Below are positions 6,991 through 12,836 of a DNA stretch of 12,836 bases, piece after piece. Within the stretch, counting starts at the first letter, position 1; each line of letters begins with the position of its first letter. The position numbers and the translations under genes were made by a program. The notes beneath the pieces are model-generated. The model had not been told where the DNA came from. It did not search any database and saw nothing but the letters and a program-made list of their open reading frames with translations. This DNA is from an uncultured Blautia sp. Lineage in GTDB: Bacteria; Bacillota_A; Clostridia; Lachnospirales; Lachnospiraceae. Where the stretch lies: NCBI GenBank assembly GCA_905209435.1, contig CAJLTE010000085.1, forward strand, positions 1 to 12,836, read 5' to 3'.

Positions 6991-7977
6991 CTATTTTATG
7001 GTATTAAATGGGAAGATCAGCTTTTCGATTTCGCTGGAATACATATTCTCCGGAGTTACAAGCTGACAGCCGGAATTTACATTCTCATCGTAAGGTTTGC
7101 CCTGCAGCATACGCACAGTCTCCGTTACACCCAGATAGCCCATCTTAAACGCTTTCTGCACAACAATTCCCTTGAAGACACCCTTTTCCATAAGCTGGAC
7201 TGCTTCCTGGGAGCTGTCTACCCCCACTACCTGGATTTGGTCTTCCATATCATGTTTCTGTACCGCCCGTGCTGCGCCTACAGAGGAATATTCATTCATT
7301 CCTGCAATCATTTCAAGATTCGGATATTTCTCCATCAGTTCTTCTGTAAGCTGGGAAGCCTTATCAAACTGGGAATTACAATATACTACGTCTACAACAT
7401 TCTTATTATAATCCCCCAGACCTTCCCGAAAGCCCTGTTCTCTTTCGATTGCAGTGGAAACACCTTTTACATGGCTTACAATTGCAATCTGAGAATCCTT
7501 ATTTAAAAAAGTTCTGGCATATTCCCCCAGCTGCTTTCCTGCTTCCAGGTTATCTGTGGCAACTGTCATATCCTGAATATTGCTTTCTGTATAGGAATCT
7601 ATAAATGTGATCTTGATTCCCTTATCTTTTGCCTCCTGCAATAATTCATCGGAAGCATCAAAGCTGGAAGGGGAAAATAATATTGCATCCGGATTTTTCT
7701 CAATGGCCTCTTCCAGAAGTTTATTCTGTACCTCCACATCCTGTTCTCTCTCCGGTGCCAGCACTTCCAGTTCTGCACCGCATTCCTGCGCCGCCATTCT
7801 TGTCCCGGAAATCAGGGAGGTCCAGAAGTCATTGGTTCCATCCTCTGTTTTCGGTATGTAAATTAATGACCACTTTTTGTTATTATTTTTTTGACGAATA
7901 TAAAGCATTCCTCCGGAAACCAGACACACCGCCAGCGCTATGCATACAAGCATAAGCCATTGTTTACGCTTTTTCAT
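6991..7977 (-). CDS. Membrane-anchored sugar-binding protein, probable sensor partner of the histidine kinase
   Basis: This 328-residue Peripla_BP_4-type protein has a basic N-terminus and one hydrophobic segment (about 7-26) followed by YIRQKNNNKKW. There is no lipobox and no clear cleavage site, so it is probably held in the membrane by an uncleaved signal anchor, facing outside. The sugar-binding fold shows FWTSLISGTRMAA (51-63), FIDSYT (125-130), the ERQ/GF-like segment EREQGFREG (178-186), GMNEYSSVGAARA (226-238), VVGVDSSQE (250-258) and VVQKAFKMGY (272-281). Its start lies 14 bases inside the kinase gene, with AGGAGG at 7984-7989. This tight coupling, and the separate binding protein in the transporter operon, suggest that it senses the ligand and signals to the kinase, as XylFII does with LytS/YesN in Clostridium beijerinckii. 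A transport role cannot be ruled out. Confidence 0.82.
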   Translation of the reverse strand: MKKRKQWLMLVCIALAVCLVSGGMLYIRQKNNNKKWSLIYIPKTEDGTNDFWTSLISGTRMAAQECGAELEVLAPEREQDVEVQNKLLEEAIEKNPDAILFSPSSFDASDELLQEAKDKGIKITFIDSYTESNIQDMTVATDNLEAGKQLGEYARTFLNKDSQIAIVSHVKGVSTAIEREQGFREGLGDYNKNVVDVVYCNSQFDKASQLTEELMEKYPNLEMIAGMNEYSSVGAARAVQKHDMEDQIQVVGVDSSQEAVQLMEKGVFKGIVVQKAFKMGYLGVTETVRMLQGKPYDENVNSGCQLVTPENMYSSEIEKLIFPFNTIK

Positions 7978-9778
7978 GATGTTCCTCCTGCTCGATCGGA
8001 ATTACCACTGTAACAGTCGTACCTTTTCCTTTTTCACTTTTATAGCTCAGACCATATTCCTTTCCATAGTACATACAGAGACGTCTTTGAACATTGTATA
8101 CACCGACACCATTAGAACGATAATTGACTTTATGCTTCTCAAAAATCCGGTTCAAGGTCTCCTCATCCATTCCCACACCGTCATCTGCTATTTCGATAAC
8201 TGCATTTCCATCTTTCTGGTATCCGTTAACAGTAAGCATCCCTTTTGATTCCTTATATTTAAGACCATGATAAATTGCATTTTCCACAATTGGCTGAAGT
8301 ACAAGTTTCACTATATGCACACTGTTAATAGATGGATCCACATTGATCTCAAATTCCAGTTTATCCTTATAGCGCATTTTCTGAATGGTGAGATAACTCT
8401 TTACATACTGGATTTCCTGGCCGATGAGGACCGTTTCATCTTCGTTGCTGATACTTTGCCGCAAAAGCCGTGCCAAAGAAGCGGTCATCAGTACTACATC
8501 TTCATATTTCTTTCCTTCTGCCATCCAGATAATGGAATCCAGCGTATTATAAAGAAAGTGGGGATTGATCTGGGACTGAAGAGCTTTCAGTTCGCTCTTT
8601 CGCTTCAGTTCCTGTTCGTGGACATTCTGTGCCATCAGATCTTCAATCTTATGGGTCATCACATTGAATGATGTGGTAAGACTTCCAATTTCATTCTGGG
8701 AAGGTATAACCAGATCATCTGCTGCCTTGAAATCTCCTTCCTGAACCCTTTCCATAGAATCACGAAGCTTCTGAATCGGAAGAGTTATGCTTCTGGCAAT
8801 AAAGCTGGAAATAAGCATGGCGATCACAACCAGTACAATGGCCGTCATTACATATATGTTATTGGCCTCTTTGCTGCTCTTTAAAAGCTCTGCCATATTC
8901 ATGCAGCCAACAATCGTCCAGCCAGTTATTTCAGAGCGGGCAAGTGTATAGATTTTTTCGTCATCTCCCTCTCCTGTTACTACCGTATCTGTGTCGGCAT
9001 TCATAACAATATCAATGTTCTCCGTCTGAAGCTCATTATACAGCTGCTGCTGGCTTGGATGATAAACGATGTTCCCATCCTGATCCAGAATAAATACATA
9101 TCCCTTATCCCCAATGCTGTTCTGGTCGCAGAGCTCACTGATGGCGCTATAATTCAAGTCAATAAATACAACACCGTCACTGTTTCCCGTGCCATAGAAA
9201 TTGTGGACTTCGCGGCTTAATGTAATCACCCACGGACGCTGGTCCTTAATCACATGCTGGACATGGGAAGAACTGAGACAATACTGATTATAATTATCTA
9301 CTGCATTGGTGTACCACTCCTGAGTGGAAAGATCCAGATCCGGATTGGTGGCCTGATATCCGCTGTTTATAAGCATAACCCCATCTTTTTGCACGATTCC
9401 AATGTTGCAGATGTCATCACGGCCTTTCAGTATCGTACTAAATTGTTCCAGGAGACGTTTCCTGTGTCCTTCTTTTACAGCCTCATCCTCACCGATGCGC
9501 TGGTACAATAGCTGATACGCATCCTGGCTTTTTGCAATAACTGAGGCAATATTATCCATATATGTAATATACGAATCAACATTCTGATTCAGCTGATGTA
9601 TAATTGTCTGGGTATAAATGGCAGAGTTCTCATAAACTGTAGAATTCGTATATCTTACTGATACTGCAGTCGCTGCAAGCACCGCACAGAGAACCAGAGC
9701 AGAAACAGCCACAAATATAGTGCTTTGAATACTTTTAAAGCCTTTAAGAAATTTTCGCTCTCTTTTGTTTTCATTCAT
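7964..9778 (-). CDS. YesM-type sensor histidine kinase
   Basis: This 604-residue membrane kinase should phosphorylate the regulator encoded at 10963-12585. The order of parts is: a first membrane helix (about 20-42); a large extracellular region (about 46-303) with Cache-like features such as STQEWYTNAV (151-160) and KGYVFILDQDGNIVYHP (225-241); a second helix (about 308-328); a HAMP linker (about 329-383); a coiled stretch; and the His_kinase-family phosphoacceptor block QINPHFLYNTLDS with H407. The ATPase domain shows VEN (N500), DDGVGMD (532-538) and GVGVYNVQRRL (557-567). The start is the ATG at 9776-9778, preceded by a modest GGGAG (9787-9791). Its 3' end overlaps the sensor binding protein. 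Having both a Cache region and a partner binding protein suggests two inputs. Family assignment is secure; the ligand is unknown. Confidence 0.93.
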   Translation of the reverse strand: MNENKRERKFLKGFKSIQSTIFVAVSALVLCAVLAATAVSVRYTNSTVYENSAIYTQTIIHQLNQNVDSYITYMDNIASVIAKSQDAYQLLYQRIGEDEAVKEGHRKRLLEQFSTILKGRDDICNIGIVQKDGVMLINSGYQATNPDLDLSTQEWYTNAVDNYNQYCLSSSHVQHVIKDQRPWVITLSREVHNFYGTGNSDGVVFIDLNYSAISELCDQNSIGDKGYVFILDQDGNIVYHPSQQQLYNELQTENIDIVMNADTDTVVTGEGDDEKIYTLARSEITGWTIVGCMNMAELLKSSKEANNIYVMTAIVLVVIAMLISSFIARSITLPIQKLRDSMERVQEGDFKAADDLVIPSQNEIGSLTTSFNVMTHKIEDLMAQNVHEQELKRKSELKALQSQINPHFLYNTLDSIIWMAEGKKYEDVVLMTASLARLLRQSISNEDETVLIGQEIQYVKSYLTIQKMRYKDKLEFEINVDPSINSVHIVKLVLQPIVENAIYHGLKYKESKGMLTVNGYQKDGNAVIEIADDGVGMDEETLNRIFEKHKVNYRSNGVGVYNVQRRLCMYYGKEYGLSYKSEKGKGTTVTVVIPIEQEEHHEKA

Positions 9779-9895
9779 AGGCTGCTCTCCCTTGCATTTT
9801 TCTCATTCATTTCAACTTTTTATTTTTCATACCTTTCATTACTGATTTCTGCAGAAATAATTCACCTGCTGTCAACAACTCTTTTATAGCTGCAA
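9779..9895 (-). other. Intercistronic gap between the ApbE and kinase genes
   Basis: These 117 bases hold no gene. They include a perfect 14-base palindrome, ATTTCTGCAGAAAT (9845-9858), and an exact minus-strand TTGACA (9870-9875) with no convincing -10 at the right distance. There is no T-run after the palindrome, so neither a terminator nor an internal promoter can be claimed. Confidence 0.4.
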
Positions 9896-10966
9896 TTATT
9901 CACTTCCGGATTCAATCATTTCCAGATCACATTCTGTCTGAAAATTTTCCTTAAGATTCTCTGAAATATGAATCTTCCCATCATCTGTTACCAGGATCAC
10001 ATTGAATTCTTCCCTGTGCTGCCGCCAGAATTGACAAGCTTTCTCATAACCCATGATATAAAGAGCCGTGGACATTCCATCTGCAAGTGTACCATCCCTT
10101 GATACGATTGTCACAGACAGCAGATCTCCATCTGCCGGATATCCTGTCCTGGGATTGATGATATGAATATAGGTCTCCCCATTTTCTTCAAAATACCTCT
10201 CATAACCGCCAGAAGTAACTACGGCCTGATTTTCCACAGATAAAACACCAATATAATCCTGCTGTCCGCCTTTTGGATCACGTATTCCCACTTTCCAGCT
10301 GCTGCCGTCTGGCTTCGTCCCTATCGCCTGAATGTTTCCTCCAAGAGAAACCAATGCGGAAGAAACGCCATATTCCTGAAAAAGCTCTGCCAGCTTCTGA
10401 CCTGTATATCCTTTTGCAATTCCTCCAAAATCAATCTGCTGATCTGCTCCAAGCGTTACAAACTTTGCTTTTTCTTTGCTGTCCCTGCCCTTTTCATCAG
10501 AGTCCCGGGTCTGTATTTCTACTTTATTTCCATCCACCAGTGCCAGTTTTTTTTGTACTTCTGCAGCTGTAGGCACATGATAATTACCTGTGGGAAATCC
10601 CCATAGCTTCATCACCGGATAAATCGTATCGTCAAAAAGTCCGTCTGTCTCCTGATAAATCTCTTTTCCCCGGAGGATCAGTTCTGCCAGATCATCTGTT
10701 GCCTGCAGATTTCCCTGTTCATTTAAGGCATATACTTCACTTTTACTGTTTTCTGCTGATAACATCGCATCCAGTTTCTGTACTTCTTCTATAGCTGCAT
10801 CTACAGCTTTTTCACTGTTTTTACCATATGCGGTAAACTCCATATAGGTGTCCATCGCAAACAGCTGCTTCTGGCATTTCTGATTCTGAACAAAATACCT
10901 GGTTCCTTCTGTAAAAATCAAAATTCCAATACAAATGCCGGCTGCCGTCAGTACTTTTCTTTTCAT
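9896..10966 (-). CDS. apbE: FAD:protein FMN transferase (ApbE family), membrane-anchored
   Basis: ApbE enzymes attach FMN covalently from FAD to a threonine or serine of extracytoplasmic flavoproteins, using magnesium. This 356-residue protein has a basic start and one hydrophobic segment (about 5-20), so it should be exported or anchored. Family motifs are all present: AMDTYMEF (37-44), LFDDTIYPVMKLWGF (110-124), IDFGGIAKGY (178-187), VSLGGN (206-211), VTSGGYERYF (250-259), HIINPRTGYP (268-277) and the metal-site segment ADGMSTALYIMG (295-306). It overlaps the upstream regulator gene by 4 bases (ATGA) and has no good ribosome site of its own, so translation is probably coupled. No FMN-binding-domain target or typical D-x-x-[ST]-G-A-[ST] flavinylation motif is seen in the neighbouring products. 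Why it sits in a sugar-sensor operon is unexplained; redox enzymes or an extracellular reductase elsewhere may be its targets. Confidence 0.9.
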   Translation of the reverse strand: MKRKVLTAAGICIGILIFTEGTRYFVQNQKCQKQLFAMDTYMEFTAYGKNSEKAVDAAIEEVQKLDAMLSAENSKSEVYALNEQGNLQATDDLAELILRGKEIYQETDGLFDDTIYPVMKLWGFPTGNYHVPTAAEVQKKLALVDGNKVEIQTRDSDEKGRDSKEKAKFVTLGADQQIDFGGIAKGYTGQKLAELFQEYGVSSALVSLGGNIQAIGTKPDGSSWKVGIRDPKGGQQDYIGVLSVENQAVVTSGGYERYFEENGETYIHIINPRTGYPADGDLLSVTIVSRDGTLADGMSTALYIMGYEKACQFWRQHREEFNVILVTDDGKIHISENLKENFQTECDLEMIESGSE

Positions 10967-12585
10967 AAGGATCTTTTTTCCCTTGCATACTCGGTAGGAG
11001 TCTTACCTGTCATTTTCTTAAAAGAAATCCCAAAATAATGGGGATCTGAAAAGCCCACCTTCTCCGCAATCTCATAGTTCTTAAGTGCAGTCTGTTCCAG
11101 GAGTTCCTTTGCCTTTTCCATACGGGTCTTACTGAGGAATTCCAGGAAAGTGCCTCCTGTGGCTTCCTTAAAAATAGTACTGAAATAGCTTGTACCAATA
11201 TTCAGATAGGAGCAGATATCATTCAATCCTAATTCCGGCTCATTGTAATGCTGGCGAATATATTCCATAGCAAGTACCGCCTGCTTCTGACCGCTGGAGC
11301 TGTTCAGGGAAGAGCACCTTTCGAATACCTCGTGAACATAGTCCTCTGCCATTTTAAAAGCTTCCTTAAAAGTTTTCTGTTCGGTTACCCGTCCCATGAG
11401 AATTTCTCTTTTGTGGAACAGATCTTCATTCTCGGAAGAAAGAGCTTCCCAGCAGCTTCCTGCATGGCGCAGAATCATCTGAAGGCAGACACAGGCCTGA
11501 CTTTTATCCACTCTGGCCTTTTTGATCTCAGATTTCATAACAGAAAGAGCCTGATTCATCTCAGCTTCATTGCCTTTCTTGATTCCATCTACCATATCAC
11601 TTAATGGCTGCTGCAAAGAAATACTTCTCTCCGGATTCAGTGTTTCTGTGTCAATGAGCAGATTTCCGCCCAGTAAATAGCGCAGTTCAATAGCCTTCTC
11701 AGCCTGGTTATGAGACTGGATCGTATCTCCGGGATTCCTTACCCAGCCCCCAATTCCTGCTGAAGCTTCAATGCCGATCACTTCTTTTACTTTTTTCTGG
11801 ATTTCCTGACAGATTTCCTGTATTTCTCTGGAAAACTCCCTACTGCGGTTTCCCATAAAGAGGATACACACCCGGTTATTTCCTTCCTGATAGGCAATTC
11901 CTGCATTACGATCTGTCACGATCTCATCTGCAACATTAAATAAAACAAAAGCCATTAATGCGCTCTCCTGGCGTTTTTCCATATCAATCTGATGAATATC
12001 GGAAAACAGATCCATGTCAAATAACGCAACCCGATAAGATGCTGCCTCCAGATTAATTCCCATTCCAGACAATTCCTCCAGGCTCTCCTGCACATCCCGC
12101 GTACAGCTTACCAGAGATTCAATCGCTTTCGAACGAATCACCAGAGCATTTTTGTGATAATCCTGAGATGTCTTTGTGAGGGATTCTATTTTCTTCTTTT
12201 CTTTTCTCTGCAGATCTACTTTTTCTTTCATTTTGCCAATAACTTCTCTGAGCTCCATAGCAGTTACCGGCTTCAGCATGTATTCGCTTACATTATACTG
12301 AATTGCTTTCTTTGCATATTCAAATTCCCCGAAGCCACTGAAGATCACAATTACGATCTCCGGGTAATTATCATGCAGAAAATGGCTCAGTTCCATTCCA
12401 TCCATATACGGCATCAAAATATCTGTGAGAACAATATCTACCGGATGGCTCTTCACAAAATCTGCTGCCTGCTTTCCGTTTTCGCAGTCTCCTACAAGCT
12501 GGCAATCCATGGACTTCCAGTCAATATTCTCCTTTATGGCGTCACGTACCAGGATCTCATCATCTACAAGTAAAATTCGATACAT
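10963..12585 (-). CDS. YesN-type response regulator with AraC-family DNA-binding domain
   Basis: This 540-residue cytoplasmic regulator should be phosphorylated by the kinase encoded two genes downstream and activate sugar genes. The receiver domain (about 1-120) has the acidic pair D8/D9, the phosphoacceptor D55 in LTDILMP, S83 and K105 (MLKP). A coiled linker (about 113-145) leads to a middle region (about 150-320) that resembles the degenerate GGDEF-like domain of CdaR/YesN proteins, with SAGIGGWV and QAEKAIELRYLLGG. The C-terminus (about 436-536) holds two helix-turn-helix units: LNDICSYLNIGTSYFSTIFK, then YEIAEKVGFSDPHYFGISFKKMTGKTPTEY. The length is typical. The ATG at 12583-12585 has a weak ribosome site (GGGAAAG), consistent with low expression. 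Likely targets are its own promoter, the transporter promoter near 6700-6800 and possibly rhaB; none is proven by the sequence. Confidence 0.93.
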   Translation of the reverse strand: MYRILLVDDEILVRDAIKENIDWKSMDCQLVGDCENGKQAADFVKSHPVDIVLTDILMPYMDGMELSHFLHDNYPEIVIVIFSGFGEFEYAKKAIQYNVSEYMLKPVTAMELREVIGKMKEKVDLQRKEKKKIESLTKTSQDYHKNALVIRSKAIESLVSCTRDVQESLEELSGMGINLEAASYRVALFDMDLFSDIHQIDMEKRQESALMAFVLFNVADEIVTDRNAGIAYQEGNNRVCILFMGNRSREFSREIQEICQEIQKKVKEVIGIEASAGIGGWVRNPGDTIQSHNQAEKAIELRYLLGGNLLIDTETLNPERSISLQQPLSDMVDGIKKGNEAEMNQALSVMKSEIKKARVDKSQACVCLQMILRHAGSCWEALSSENEDLFHKREILMGRVTEQKTFKEAFKMAEDYVHEVFERCSSLNSSSGQKQAVLAMEYIRQHYNEPELGLNDICSYLNIGTSYFSTIFKEATGGTFLEFLSKTRMEKAKELLEQTALKNYEIAEKVGFSDPHYFGISFKKMTGKTPTEYAREKRSL

Positions 12586-12682
12586 AGTTTTCGCTTTCCC
12601 TTTCTATACACAGCATGTACCTCATCGGCTCCCCCCCGGTGCCTGTTTGCACATGGTATTCTATTAATTTCAGCTAAATATT

Positions 12683-12711
12683 ATATTATCACATACCATA
12701 AAATCATGCAA
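12683..12711 (-). promoter_or_regulatory. Candidate promoter of the regulator operon
   Basis: On the minus strand TTGCAT (12706-12711) lies 17 bases before TAATAT (12683-12688), which carries an upstream TG in the extended -10 position. An overlapping exact TATAAT (12680-12685) is an alternative -10 but would have a 20-base spacer. The leader to the regulator ATG would be about 90 bases. Placement is tentative, though this AT-rich stretch is the best promoter site in the upstream region. Confidence 0.4.
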
Positions 12712-12713
12712 AC

Positions 12714-12740
12714 TAAACAAACAATTCCAGAGTTTGTTTA
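12714..12740. repeat. Perfect 9-base inverted repeat upstream of the regulator gene (candidate operator)
   Basis: TAAACAAAC (12714-12722) and GTTTGTTTA (12732-12740) are exact reverse complements around a 9-base centre. The dyad lies 2 bases upstream of the candidate -35 box, a usual place for an activator or autoregulatory site. It is not followed by a T-run on either strand. Confidence 0.5.
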
Positions 12741-12750
12741 AAAAACATTG

Positions 12751-12823
12751 GTTACTGTTTACTCCGTTCACAGTAACGCGCTTCGCGCCGCAATTCTCGG
12801 GTTTTCTGTGAACTTTGTTCACA
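12751..12823. repeat. Cluster of three hairpins at the window edge
   Basis: Three perfect inverted repeats follow one another: GTTACTGT / ACAGTAAC (12751-12758, 12770-12777), GCGC-TTC-GCGC (12778-12788) and TGTGAAC-TTT-GTTCACA (12807-12823). GTTCACAG (12766-12773) is also the exact complement of CTGTGAAC (12806-12813), so the first and third structures can exclude each other. None ends in a suitable T-run. This looks like an intergenic repeat unit rather than a gene part, but copy number cannot be seen from one window. Confidence 0.55.
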
Positions 12824-12836
12824 AAAAACACCTCGC

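Noticed and set aside
9845..9875. Palindrome ATTTCTGCAGAAAT plus TTGACA as a terminator or kinase promoter
   Set aside because: No T-run follows the palindrome and no -10 box lies at a usual distance from TTGACA.
12751..12823. Terminator of a gene to the right of the window
   Set aside because: The stems are not followed by a T-run on the appropriate strand, and no gene end is visible.
1..12836. CRISPR array, insertion sequence, phage or tRNA gene
   Set aside because: No regularly spaced repeats, transposase or integrase motifs, or tRNA cloverleaf were seen on either strand.

Overview
The window reads as part of a Gram-positive gut Clostridia chromosome, most likely a Lachnospiraceae member (Blautia/Mediterraneibacter-like). 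This is inferred from the moderate GC content, the very regular AGGAGG ribosome sites, the YesM/YesN-type two-component pair, and the protein style. No species can be fixed from sequence alone. Every convincing gene is on the minus strand, so transcription runs from the right edge of the window to the left edge.

Region 1 (12836 to 6991, regulatory operon). After a 250-base upstream region full of inverted repeats come a YesN-type response regulator with an AraC-type DNA-binding domain, a membrane-anchored ApbE-family FAD:protein FMN transferase (4-base ATGA overlap with the regulator), a YesM-type sensor histidine kinase with an extracellular Cache-like domain, and a membrane-anchored sugar-binding protein whose start overlaps the kinase end by 14 bases. 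The coupling of the binding protein to the kinase suggests a three-component sugar sensor: extracellular binding protein, kinase, AraC-type regulator. A strong intrinsic terminator (6826-6886) closes this unit.

Region 2 (6825 to 1728, transport operon). A regulatory stretch with a perfect 11-base inverted repeat precedes a four-gene sugar ABC importer: permease, double ATPase, second permease, and secreted sugar-binding protein. The binding-protein gene comes last, behind a structured 179-base leader, and a hairpin terminator follows it. The two-permease layout with a fused double ATPase belongs to the RbsC/MglC-type (BPD_transp_2) class, the class that includes the galactofuranose (Ytf) and predicted rhamnose (RhaFGHJ) importers.

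Region 3 (1727 to 1, catabolic gene). A separate palindrome-rich upstream region precedes rhamnulokinase (rhaB), which ends at the window edge. Later pathway genes may lie beyond it.

Taken together, the window looks like a sense, import and phosphorylate locus for L-rhamnose or a related 6-deoxysugar or rhamnoside. The sugar assignment rests only on the neighbouring kinase. The least expected elements are the ApbE gene inside the sensor operon, the apparently unanchored transport binding protein, and the array of perfect inverted repeats upstream of each transcription unit.
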